Of a stretch of 64,000 nt of DNA, positions 51,925 to 59,475 are shown in pieces. Position numbers and translations under genes: made by a program. This stretch comes from Streptomyces sp. H27-H1. GTDB lineage: Bacteria > Actinomycetota > Actinomycetes > Streptomycetales > Streptomycetaceae. The notes under the pieces are model-generated. The model made no database searches, was not told the DNA's origin, and worked only from the letters and a program-made list of their open reading frames with translations. The stretch's first letter is position 1. Each line of letters starts with the position of its first letter. The DNA is taken from positions 1 through 64,000 of the forward strand of contig NZ_JAPNLJ010000024.1 in NCBI RefSeq assembly GCF_026627445.1, written 5' to 3'.

Positions 51925-52188
51925 ACGCATTTCCCGCGGTGCGTTCACCCGCGGTAGTGAGCGTCGAGACACTCGGCCCACCGGCCCTCTCGGGGCTGCA
52001 CCCGAGTCAATTGCCTTGGTTGTCGCGTCCACGTGACGCCATCTTATTCCAGCGCCTGAGCCCGGTACAGATTCTCTCTGTCCGCCAGATCCGCTTTCGC
52101 ATTCCATTCGGCCCGTTCTCGCAATTCCCTGCGCCGCTCCTACGCTGCGGGAATTCCTTGATACGTGCCGTATCAAGGAAGGTTCCGC
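51925..52188. promoter_or_regulatory. Helicase upstream region
   Basis: Promoter region of the helicase gene. It contains the ribosome-site hairpin at 52156-52178 (separate entry). GC falls around 52060-52110. No ORF is supported. Confidence 0.5.
52156..52178 (+). promoter_or_regulatory. Hairpin overlapping the ribosome site of the helicase gene
   Basis: CCTTGATAC (52156-52164), 5-nt loop, GTATCAAGG (52170-52178), a perfect 9-bp stem. Its right arm contains the first half of the ribosome-binding sequence AAGGAAGG (52175-52182) that precedes ATG 52189. Folding would hide part of the ribosome site. It could equally be an operator, since it is a perfect inverted repeat. Confidence 0.65.
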
Positions 52189-53739
52189 ATGAACCCCACA
52201 CGTACGAACGACCGCTCCTCCCGCACCCGCAGCCGCACCGGCGGTCCCGCTTTCGGTACCGGCGCTGCTTCGGGCCGGGGCAGCCGCTTCGGCTCGTCGG
52301 CCGAGAGCCGTTCCGGAGCGCCGAGCCGTTCCGGAGCCCCGAGCCGTTCCGGTGGCCCGAGCCGCTCGGGCGGATACGGCCGCCGGCCCGCCGCGATCCA
52401 GGGCGAGTTCGCACTGCCGAAGACCATCACCCCCGCGCTGCCCGCCGTCGAGGCCTTCGCCGACCTCGCCATGCCGGCCCAGCTGCTCGCCACGCTCACC
52501 CGTGAGGGCATGGCCACGCCGTTCCCGATCCAGGCCGCCACGCTGCCCAACACCCTCGCGGGCCGCGACGTCCTCGGCCGCGGCCGCACCGGCTCCGGCA
52601 AGACCCTCGCCTTCGGCCTCGCCCTGCTGGCCCGTACCGCCGGCCAGAGCGCCGAGTCGGGTCAACCGCTCGCGCTGGTCCTCGTACCGACGCGTGAGCT
52701 CGCCCAGCAGGTCACCGCCGCCCTCACCCCCTACGCCCGGGCGGTCAAGCTGCGCCTGGCCACCGTGGTCGGCGGCATGCCGATCTACCGCCAGGCCGCC
52801 GCACTGCGCGCCGGAGCCGAAGTGGTCGTAGCCACGCCCGGCCGCCTCAAGGACCTCATCGACCGTGGTGACTGCCGCCTGAACCAGGTCGCGATCACCG
52901 TCCTCGACGAGGCCGACCAGATGGCCGACATGGGCTTCATGCCCCAGGTCACCGCCCTGCTCGACCAGGTGCGTCCCGAAGGCCAGCGGATGCTGTTCTC
53001 CGCCACCCTGGACCGCAACGTCGACCTGCTGGTGCGCCGCTACCTGACCGACCCCGTCGTGCACTCGGTCGACCCCTCGGCCGGCGCCGTCACCACGATG
53101 GAGCACCACGTGCTGCACGTCCACGGCGCCGACAAGCAGCGGACGACCACCGAGATCGCCGCCCGCGAAGGCCGGGTGATCATGTTCCTCGACACCAAGC
53201 ACGCCGTCGACCGCCTCACCCAGGACCTCCTCGACAACGGGGTCCGCGCCGCGGCCCTGCACGGCGGGAAGTCCCAGCCGCAGCGCACCCGGACCCTGGC
53301 CCAGTTCAAGACCGGCCACGTCACCGTCCTGGTCGCCACCAACGTGGCGGCCCGCGGCATCCACGTCGACAACCTGGACCTCGTCGTCAACGTCGACCCG
53401 CCGACCGACCCCAAGGACTACCTGCACCGCGGCGGACGCACCGCCCGCGCCGGCGAGTCCGGCAGCGTCGTCACCCTGGTCACCCCCAACCAGCGCCGCG
53501 AGATGGCCCGCCTGATGACGGCCGCGGGCATCACCCCGCAGACCACCCAGGTCCGCTCGGGTGACGAGGCCCTGAACCGCATCACCGGCGCCCAGGCACC
53601 CTCCGGCATCCCGGTCACCATCACCGCACCGGTGTCCGAGCGGCCCAAGCGCAGCACGGCCTCCCGCGGCCGGCGCGGGCCCGCCTCGGCCGCCCGGCGC
53701 GCGAGCGCGCGGCAGTCCGCCTTCGATGCGGCGGCCTGA
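52189..53739 (+). CDS. DEAD-box RNA helicase
   Basis: The 516-aa protein has an Arg/Ser/Gly-rich N-terminus with four tandem copies of the type SRSGAPSRSG, then the two RecA domains: GRGRTGSGKT (motif I), VPTRELAQQ (Ia), VLDEADQMADMG (II), FSATL (III), and YLHRGGRTARAG (VI). It unwinds RNA, likely in ribosome assembly or mRNA decay at low temperature. It follows the cold-shock gene. The C-terminus is basic. Confidence 0.93.
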   Translation: MNPTRTNDRSSRTRSRTGGPAFGTGAASGRGSRFGSSAESRSGAPSRSGAPSRSGGPSRSGGYGRRPAAIQGEFALPKTITPALPAVEAFADLAMPAQLLATLTREGMATPFPIQAATLPNTLAGRDVLGRGRTGSGKTLAFGLALLARTAGQSAESGQPLALVLVPTRELAQQVTAALTPYARAVKLRLATVVGGMPIYRQAAALRAGAEVVVATPGRLKDLIDRGDCRLNQVAITVLDEADQMADMGFMPQVTALLDQVRPEGQRMLFSATLDRNVDLLVRRYLTDPVVHSVDPSAGAVTTMEHHVLHVHGADKQRTTTEIAAREGRVIMFLDTKHAVDRLTQDLLDNGVRAAALHGGKSQPQRTRTLAQFKTGHVTVLVATNVAARGIHVDNLDLVVNVDPPTDPKDYLHRGGRTARAGESGSVVTLVTPNQRREMARLMTAAGITPQTTQVRSGDEALNRITGAQAPSGIPVTITAPVSERPKRSTASRGRRGPASAARRASARQSAFDAAA

Positions 53740-53786
53740 GAACCCAGGTGATCAGGACACTGACCCATCTCTGCAGGAGGCACCTT

Positions 53787-54191
53787 TTGACGCTGGTTCA
53801 GATGCAGCCCCGCTCCGCGCATGCCGACCTCACGCACCGGACGGTGGACGACGCCATGAAGGCGGCCGGTCCGCAGGTCTGCGACGACATGACCGTCGAG
53901 GTGGCCCTGGCCGTCACGGCCAGTTCCCGCACGGACCATCTGCTCGTCTGCGACCAGGACGGCCTCTGCACCGGACTGATCACCCGGGAGCGGCTCAGCG
54001 CCATCCGCGACAGCGCCGCGTACACCGACCGGCTCCGTCTGCGCGATGTCCTCGGCGACCGTGGGCCGTTCACCTCACCCATGACCACGATGGCCGAGGC
54101 CGAGCACGCGATGCGCTACCGCAAGCTCGCCGCCCTGCCCGTCGTCGATGAACAAGGCAGCGCTCTGGGCATCCTCGCCCTCGCCCGCTGA
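53787..54191 (+). CDS. CBS-domain protein, TTG start
   Basis: A 134-aa protein of two CBS motifs (CDDMTVEVALAVTASSRTDHL with VCDQDGLCTGLITRERL, and TTMAEAEHAMRYRKLAALPV with VVDEQGSALGILAL). A start at the TTG 53787 has GCAGGAGG 7 nt upstream; no ATG fits. It is the third gene of the cold-response run. CBS pairs usually bind adenosine nucleotides; the target is unknown. Confidence 0.8.
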   Translation: MTLVQMQPRSAHADLTHRTVDDAMKAAGPQVCDDMTVEVALAVTASSRTDHLLVCDQDGLCTGLITRERLSAIRDSAAYTDRLRLRDVLGDRGPFTSPMTTMAEAEHAMRYRKLAALPVVDEQGSALGILALAR

Positions 54192-54240
54192 ACCACCTCA
54201 CCATGGTCGGACCGTTCTCCTCTTCTCTCTGTGAGGCAAC

Positions 54241-54555
54241 ATGCGCTGTGTCATCGCCCGATTCCCGTTCGACCTGACCAAGACGGGCGTCCTGGAGTCC
54301 ATGAAGGGCATCAAGCCTGAGCAGGTCCTCGGCGAGTCCGTGATCATCGGCCGCCGCACCTACCCCGTCAAGCAGGTCGGGCAGGTCCTCACCCGCCAGG
54401 ACCGCCGCGACTTCAGTGCCGGCGAAGTCCTCCGCGCCATGACCCAGCTCGGCTTCACCTGCCGCGGAGCCCTTCCCCGAACCACCGTGGCCACACGCGT
54501 ACTCAGCCCCCTCCAGCGGGCCTCCGCCATGCTCGGCACCCCCGTGACCGCCTGA
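54241..54555 (+). CDS. SCO5918-family protein
   Basis: The 104-aa product begins MRCVIARFPFDLTKTGVLESM and continues PEQVLGESVIIGRRTYPVKQ with VLRAMTQLGFTCRGALP. I recall this family from S. coelicolor next to cold-shock and helicase genes. Function is unknown; the pattern is soluble, mixed alpha/beta. It starts 49 bp after the CBS stop and probably shares its mRNA. Confidence 0.7.
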   Translation: MRCVIARFPFDLTKTGVLESMKGIKPEQVLGESVIIGRRTYPVKQVGQVLTRQDRRDFSAGEVLRAMTQLGFTCRGALPRTTVATRVLSPLQRASAMLGTPVTA

Positions 54556-54597
54556 CCGGTGGGCGCCCGGCGCGCGCCGCCACCCGAACAGCGAAGA

Positions 54598-54626
54598 GGG
54601 CCCGACCGGCACGCCGGTCGGGCCCT
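54598..54626. terminator. Bidirectional terminator
   Basis: A 12-bp stem GGGCCCGACCGG with CCGGTCGGGCCC around a CAC-type loop, between convergent genes. Confidence 0.7.
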
Positions 54627-54649
54627 TCCGCGTACCCCGCGGGCCGCGG

Positions 54650-55054
54650 CTATTCGCGGGTCCGGCGGGGGAGGAGTGCGCGTACGGTCTTTCCGCCTTC
54701 GGGCGTGGGCGTGACGACGGTGGCGTGGGCGAGGTCGTTGACCATGTGCCAGCCGAACCCGCCGGTGCCGTCGACGAGGTCGGGCGTACGCATGAGCGGC
54801 GGGTGGGGACTGGAGTCCTCGACGCAAACCTCAACGGTGTCGGGGTGCGCGGCCAGGCGAAGCGCGTAGGCGCCGCCGCCGTGACGCAGGGCGTTGGTGA
54901 CGAGCTCGGAGACGACCAGGATCACGGTGTCGGCGCATTCCGGGGCGATGGTCGGCTGCCCGAGGGCTCCGAGGAAGGACCGGGCGGCCTGGCGCGCCTC
55001 GGCGACGGCGGCCAGAGGACGAAGGACTGTGCGCTCGGCGCTCATGGTGGTCAT
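54650..55054 (-). CDS. Anti-sigma-type ATP-binding protein (HATPase_c_2)
   Basis: The 134-aa protein starts MTTMSAERTVLRPL. It has an N-box-type ELVTNALRHGGG, DSSPHPPLMRTPD, GTGGFGWHMVNDLA and a C-terminal GKTVRALLPR, the histidine-kinase-like ATPase of small Streptomyces anti-sigma/regulatory proteins. It probably phosphorylates or sequesters a partner; the partner is not in sight. The start at 55054 has the best context; upstream codons are poor. Confidence 0.85.
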   Translation of the reverse strand: MTTMSAERTVLRPLAAVAEARQAARSFLGALGQPTIAPECADTVILVVSELVTNALRHGGGAYALRLAAHPDTVEVCVEDSSPHPPLMRTPDLVDGTGGFGWHMVNDLAHATVVTPTPEGGKTVRALLPRRTRE

Positions 55055-55291
55055 CGCGCGCTCCTGGTCTGTTGTTGGTGTCCGGCCTTGCCTGCCCGGT
55101 CGTTGTGCCCTGGCCGATAGCTGCTCAATCCGACAGGACGCGATTACCTCCGAGACACGCACTCAAAAATCTGTCCTGGCTGGAGTAGACATTGGGTGGT
55201 GCCATGGTTATGGTTTCTCTCGTAGCCAGAGAGACAGCAGGGCCTGGCAGAGATGAACTGCCGGGCAGCAGTACACGCAGTCCCCGTAGTT

Positions 55292-55406
55292 GCAGTGCGC
55301 AGGACGGTGCGGTGGTGGAGTTTCGAAGCCAGAGCTTTGCAGGACGGCGACGGGACTGACGACCGGACCGGGTGGCCCGCAGTGATCAGGGGCCACCACG
55401 AGCAGT
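55292..55406. repeat. Array unit A, copy 1
   Basis: 115 bp repeated at 55571-55685 with two mismatches near its left end; the last 103 bp (55304-55406) are identical. It contains a perfect hairpin (GGTGGCCC, loop, GGGCCACC, 55371-55397) with GCAGT in the loop. Followed by unit B. Confidence 0.95.
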
Positions 55407-55410
55407 ACCC

Positions 55411-55562
55411 AGCAGTGAAGTCAGAGTGAGCAGCACCTTGGTGAAGGCGTCGGCTGCGGGCGCGCGCACCGGGAAGTTCGGCAGTGGGGTTCCAAGCCAG
55501 AGCAGACGCACGATGGGCGACGGGGCTGGCTGCCGAAACGTGGTGCCAGGTCAGGCCACGAG
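55411..55562. repeat. Array unit B, copy 1
   Basis: About 150 bp related to 55742-55890 with scattered changes and 2-nt indels. Contains TTCCAAGCCAGAGC and CGACGGGGCTGGCTGCCGAA, which echo parts of unit A (GAAGCCAGAGC and CGACGGGACTG), so A and B are distant copies of one ancestral unit. Confidence 0.85.
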
Positions 55563-55570
55563 TGGTAAAA

Positions 55571-55685
55571 GCAGTGCGCGGAACGGTGCGGTGGTGGAGT
55601 TTCGAAGCCAGAGCTTTGCAGGACGGCGACGGGACTGACGACCGGACCGGGTGGCCCGCAGTGATCAGGGGCCACCACGAGCAGT
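55571..55685. repeat. Array unit A, copy 2
   Basis: Matches 55292-55406 (see there). Its hairpin is at 55650-55676. Confidence 0.95.
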
Positions 55686-55756
55686 TCGCAGTGAACGCAG
55701 TGGCAGTACCTGTAAGTGCAGTTCTCGTAGTTGCAGTACCCGGCAGTGAAGTCAGT
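55681..55756. repeat. 15-bp minisatellite of GCAGT words between units A2 and B2
   Basis: GCAGT or GTAGT/GTAAGT occur at 55681, 55688, 55697, 55703, 55712, 55718, 55727, 55733 and 55743, mainly spaced 9 and 6 nt, that is, one 15-nt unit (GCAGTNNNNGTAGTN) repeated about five times. A shorter version (55268-55296) precedes copy A1. The 15-nt period is close to one and a half DNA turns. Confidence 0.8.
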
Positions 55757-55890
55757 GAGCAGCACCTTGGTGAAGGCGTCGAGTGCAGGCGCGGCCACCA
55801 GGAAGTTCGGCAGTGGGGTTCCAAGCCAGAGCAGACGCAGGACAGGCGACGGGGCTGGCTGCCGAAGCGGCGCCAGGTCAGGCCGCGAGC
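55742..55890. repeat. Array unit B, copy 2
   Basis: Second copy of unit B; the offset from copy 1 is 327-331 nt along its length, that is, not a multiple of three, which argues against coding. Confidence 0.85.
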
Positions 55891-56168
55891 ATTGCAAGCG
55901 GTACGCAGTAGAGCAGTGAGCATCACCAGCATTACGCAGTCCCCCGCTTGGTAAGCAATTGATCACCGAGGGAAGAACGGAGGAGCTTAGCGCCATCAGG
56001 ATCGCCCGGGTCGGCAGGTAGAAGCCCGGGTACCGCAGGACATCGTTAGTGAGGTGGTCTCCGGTCAAGCAACCGCGATCCCCGCACCCCGATCACGTAT
56101 GACTCGGGTCTGCGGACACAGAAGGCCGGCGCAGTATCAGGGCCGGCAGATGGTGTAGTAGTTCCTTC

Positions 56169-56199
56169 GGGGCCCTGGTGCCATAGGCACCAGGGCCCC
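56169..56199 (+). terminator. Perfect 14-bp hairpin before the BldC-like gene
   Basis: GGGGCCCTGGTGCC (56169-56182), ATA loop, mirrored arm (56186-56199). It lies 26 nt before the ATG of the small regulator, so it is either the terminator of the array transcript or a leader attenuator. Confidence 0.8.
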
Positions 56200-56224
56200 T
56201 CCACGCGTTCCAGAAAGAGGTGCA

Positions 56225-56563
56225 ATGACAGCAGATGATTCGTTCGGCCGTCTCGATGACGACGACTACCCCGCTTACACCATGGGCCGGGCCGCCGCGA
56301 TGCTCGGCACCACCCAAGGATTCCTCCGTGCCCTGGGCGAGGCCCGCCTCATCACCCCGCTGCGCTCGGACGGCGGCCACCGCCGCTACTCCCGCTACCA
56401 GCTGCGCATCGCCGCCCGCGCCCGCGAACTCGTCGACCACGGAACCCCGATCGACTCCGCCTGCCGGATCATCATCCTGGAAGACCAGCTCGAAGAAGCC
56501 CAGCGAATCAACGCCGAATACCGCCGCGCCGGCGAATCCTCCGCTCCATCGGCATCGGCCTGA
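56225..56563 (+). CDS. Small MerR/BldC-like HTH protein
   Basis: The 112-aa product starts MTADDSFGRLDDDDYPAY with AGAGG upstream. A MerR-type winged helix follows (TMGRAAAMLGTTQGFLRALG, ARLITPLRSDGGHRRYSRYQL), then a short coiled coil (IIILEDQLEEAQRINAEYRR). It is close in size and shape to BldC-like regulators, which bind direct repeats head to tail. Its target is unknown; the array of direct repeats directly upstream is an obvious candidate. Confidence 0.8.
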   Translation: MTADDSFGRLDDDDYPAYTMGRAAAMLGTTQGFLRALGEARLITPLRSDGGHRRYSRYQLRIAARARELVDHGTPIDSACRIIILEDQLEEAQRINAEYRRAGESSAPSASA

Positions 56564-56958
56564 GGTGATCGCACCCGTCGGCATCGGCGGGCTCTCGATC
56601 TTGAAGCATTCCCGAGGTGACGGGGGTGGGCAGGCGCGCGGCCTCTTCGGCCTCTCCCCTTGCCGCCACCCTTCGACACCGCAAGCCGGACCCGAATGCC
56701 CTCGCTGCGCCCGCCACACCGGCCCAGAGGGCAACGTTCGCCCCCCTGCGGCCTCGTCGTCCTTCTCGCCGCAACTCGGACTCCGGACGCAGTGGTACTC
56801 GGGCGCCGGGGCTTCTGCGAGGTCCGCCCTGGCGCGCACGCCCGGAATCCTCTGCGGACTCGGTTGCGCAGCAGGCACCGGGGCAGGTGGTCGGGCAGAC
56901 GCGAACCGGTGGTGCACCGAGGCACCACGCCCGGTCGCCGACGACGAGGAGAGGGTCT
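56564..56958. other. Intergenic, no supported gene
   Basis: 395 bp between the BldC-like gene and the PRC-barrel gene. Plus-strand frames are open, but they have no ribosome site, no family pattern and composition unlike a protein. I see no repeat or hairpin worth noting. Confidence 0.4.
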
Positions 56959-57318
56959 GTGAGCGGAGTGTGGATGTACGCGCAGGACAGCGGTTATACG
57001 TCCGGCCAGTCACTGGTGGGATTCACCATGGAAGCCGCTGACGGTGCCATCGGGCACGTGGACCGCCAACAGGACCAGCCGGGCAGGCAGCATCTGGTGG
57101 TCGACACCGGCGTGTGGGTGTTCGGCAGGAGCGTCCTGATCCCGGCCGGGGCCATCACCCACATCGATGCAGCAGCGCAGGCGGTGAAGGTCTCGGCTAC
57201 GCAGGAAGAGATCAAGGCCGCGCCCCGATTCATCACCGACAGCGAAACAGCCGACCACACCTACCTGTCCGCGGTCGGCGACTACTACGTCTCCCTCCGC
57301 CGCCCGCCCACGCCCTGA
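56959..57318 (+). CDS. PRC-barrel domain protein
   Basis: The 119-aa product begins at a GTG after GAGAGGG (VSGVWMYAQDSGYTSGQSLV). The PRC-barrel core shows FTMEAADGAIGHVDRQQDQP, LVVDTGVWVFGRSVLIPAGA and ITHIDAAAQAVKVSATQEEI. Such barrels bind RNA or act in electron transfer; which is not clear. It stands alone, converging with the hemolysin III gene. Confidence 0.8.
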   Translation: MSGVWMYAQDSGYTSGQSLVGFTMEAADGAIGHVDRQQDQPGRQHLVVDTGVWVFGRSVLIPAGAITHIDAAAQAVKVSATQEEIKAAPRFITDSETADHTYLSAVGDYYVSLRRPPTP

Positions 57319-57386
57319 CTCGAAGCCGGTCGGCAACTCACCGGCAGCACAAATATGGGCGGGCAAGCATCGACACGTCGTCGTGC

Positions 57387-58172
57387 TCAGTAGGCAGAGA
57401 GGAAGACGGCGATGTAGTGCGCGGCGAACGCTGCCACGGTCAGGGCGTGGAACACCTCGTGGTAGCCGAACCAGCGGGGTGAGGGGTCGGGGCGCTGGAG
57501 GGCGTACACGACCGCGCCCGCGCTGTAGAGCAGCCCGCCCGTCACGATCAGGGTGAGTACGACCGCGCCGCCGCTGTGCAGGAAATCGGGCAGGTAGCGC
57601 ACCGGTGCCCAGCCCAGGGCCAAGTAGCAGGGCGTGTACAGCCAGCGGGGCGCTCCGATCCACAGGACGCGGAAGGCGATGCCGGCCAGAGCGCCCGTCC
57701 ACACGATCCACAGGAGGACGGACCGCTGGTCAGGGGCGAGAAGGAGCACGGCCAGCGGGGTGCAGGTGCCGGCGATGATCAGGAAGATGTTGGCGTGGTC
57801 GAGGCGGCGCAGGACGGCCTCGCCGAGCGGTCCCCAAGTGCCGAGGTGGTAGACGGCGCTCGTCCCGAACAGCATCCAGGCGGTGACGGCGTACACGGTG
57901 CAAGCCACAGTGGCCTGCGGTGTGCCTGCCAGACCGATGAGGACGATGCCCGCGGCCAGGGAGGCGGGGACCATGCCGGCGTGGAGCCAGCCCCGTAGCT
58001 TCGGCTTGATCGGCTCCACCAGATCGGCTGCTCGCTCGAACAGGTCGGCGGCGGGCTGGGAGCCCCCGCTTCCTCCATCCGTCGGTGCGGAGACAACATG
58101 GCCGGCTTCGGCGTCGTCCCGGGGCACTACTTCCCGTCCTGACACGTGCTGCTGGGCATTACTGGCAACCAT
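57387..58172 (-). CDS. Hemolysin III family membrane protein (PAQR)
   Basis: The 261-aa protein has a disordered N-terminus (1-55) and seven transmembrane helices with the PAQR motifs: TSAVYHLGTWGP with the first His, LRRLDHANIFLIIAGTCTP, and GYHEVFHALTVAAFAAHYIAV with the other His residues. These form a zinc site in PAQR hydrolases. Function in bacteria is unclear; it may be a lipid-related hydrolase or channel. It converges with the PRC-barrel gene. Confidence 0.88.
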   Translation of the reverse strand: MVASNAQQHVSGREVVPRDDAEAGHVVSAPTDGGSGGSQPAADLFERAADLVEPIKPKLRGWLHAGMVPASLAAGIVLIGLAGTPQATVACTVYAVTAWMLFGTSAVYHLGTWGPLGEAVLRRLDHANIFLIIAGTCTPLAVLLLAPDQRSVLLWIVWTGALAGIAFRVLWIGAPRWLYTPCYLALGWAPVRYLPDFLHSGGAVVLTLIVTGGLLYSAGAVVYALQRPDPSPRWFGYHEVFHALTVAAFAAHYIAVFLSAY

Positions 58173-58469
58173 GAGTCCATGCTAGGAGCCTGTCCGGAGC
58201 GGCATTGCCCGAGGGTGGCGCCCGACTGGGTCGGGAGGGTGTGTTCGCCAAGTCCACGTCGTGCCGCCGCAAAGCCGCCTGCTCCTCGGGCCGGCGACGC
58301 CGGAGACGTGTGCCGACCTCGCACGGGCGGACAACCCAGGGCGGCAGCCGGCGCCGCCGCACCGCTCCGAATCACCCTGCACGACACGGTGGCCAAGGCG
58401 GATTCAGCTGCTCTGGCCGTGACAATCTGCTCGCCAGCGCAAGGTTCTTGAAGCGGAGGTACGCGCCCC
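58173..58469. other. Divergent promoter region
   Basis: 297 bp between the hemolysin III gene and the DUF5753 regulator. No frame with a family pattern and no strong repeat was found. Confidence 0.4.
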
Positions 58470-59372
58470 GTGGGCATCACTGTCAACCCCACCATCAGCA
58501 GACGCCGACTGGGGGCGGAGCTGCGTCGGCTCCGGGAGGTCAGCGGTATGACGACACAACAGGTGGCGGCACGCCTGCTGATCTCCCAGCCCAAGATCAG
58601 TCTGCTGGAGAACGGCCGCCGACTCATCAAGCCGCGCGATGTGCGAGATCTCTGCGAGCTGTACGGAGTCCGGGATCAGCGGCGCGTTGACGATCTTATG
58701 CAGATGGCCAGGGAATCGGGTCGGCCGGGCTGGTGGAATGCCTACGACGACATCCCGTACGGCGCCTACATCGGCCTGGAGGCCGAGGCGGCCGCGATCC
58801 GCTTCTACGAGCCCCTCGTGGTCCCGGGCCTGCTGCAGACCCCCGCCTATGCACGGGCGGTCATCGCAGGAACGATCCCTCACGCCACTGCCGAGCAGGC
58901 CGGCACCCGCCTTCAGGTGCGGATGCGGCGCCAGGACCGGCTGCGCACCCCGGGCAACCCGCTGCGCCTGTGGGCCGTGCTGGACGAATCGGCGTTGTGG
59001 CGCGTCGTGGGCAGCCGCGAGGTCATGCGCGAGCAGCTGGACCATCTGATCCACCTCAGCGCCCAGCCGCACATCACCCTGCAGGTTCTCCCCCACGAAG
59101 CGGGTGCGCACCCAGGCGTCTCGGGACAGTTCTCGCTGCTCGAGTTCGCCGACACCACCGATGTGAGCGTGGTGTATCTGGAGAGGTTCACCAGCGACCT
59201 CTATCTGGAGAAACGATCCGACGTGGGACGCTACAGCGACATGTATGCGCACTTACAGGCCCAGGCGCTGAGCCCGGACGGTACCCGGCAATACATCAAG
59301 GAAGCCATCAGGGCGTACGCCGACCCAGAATCGTGGCCAGACGCCCGCGCGCTGTCCCTGCCGAGCCCATGA
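58470..59372 (+). CDS. XRE-type regulator with DUF5753
   Basis: The 300-aa protein starts at GTG (GITVNPTISRRRLGAELRRL). Residues 10-70 are an HTH (REVSGMTTQQVAARLLISQPKISLLENGRR), and 110-280 are the DUF5753 ligand-binding domain with FYEPLVVPGLLQTPAYARAVI, LRLWAVLDESALWRVVG and YLERFTSDLYLEK. Members usually pair with a small DUF397 protein; here only a 24-codon frame follows (see next). Confidence 0.9.
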   Translation: MGITVNPTISRRRLGAELRRLREVSGMTTQQVAARLLISQPKISLLENGRRLIKPRDVRDLCELYGVRDQRRVDDLMQMARESGRPGWWNAYDDIPYGAYIGLEAEAAAIRFYEPLVVPGLLQTPAYARAVIAGTIPHATAEQAGTRLQVRMRRQDRLRTPGNPLRLWAVLDESALWRVVGSREVMREQLDHLIHLSAQPHITLQVLPHEAGAHPGVSGQFSLLEFADTTDVSVVYLERFTSDLYLEKRSDVGRYSDMYAHLQAQALSPDGTRQYIKEAIRAYADPESWPDARALSLPSP

Positions 59373-59443
59373 GCTCCGCTGAGCCCCCGGACGATGTGCC
59401 CAGGGGCTCAGCTGCCGAACGGCGGACCGGACGGCCTATGTGA
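59369..59443 (+). pseudogene. Truncated DUF397-type partner frame
   Basis: An ATG overlapping the DUF5753 gene stop (ATGA) starts MSSAEPPDDV, like the start of DUF397 proteins, but continues PRGSAAERRTGRPM and stops after 24 codons. The usual DUF397 core (SSYS, CVEVA) is missing. It looks like an eroded or deleted partner; a chance frame is possible. Confidence 0.4.
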
Positions 59444-59475
59444 CTGATCGAGCGTCAGCCCTTACCTGCGAAGGG

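Larger units (their letters stand above)
55055..56224. other. Large non-coding region holding a composite repeat array
   Basis: 1.17 kb with no supported gene. GC is lower than in the flanks. It contains two alternating repeat types (A and B) and 15-bp minisatellites (entries below), then a terminator-like hairpin at 56169-56199. Frames on both strands exist but are broken by 2-nt indels between repeat copies, so none is coding. Confidence 0.7.

Noticed and set aside
55144..56068. Open frames on both strands across the repeat array
   Set aside because: Repeats carry 2-nt indels that break any frame, and no ribosome site precedes them.
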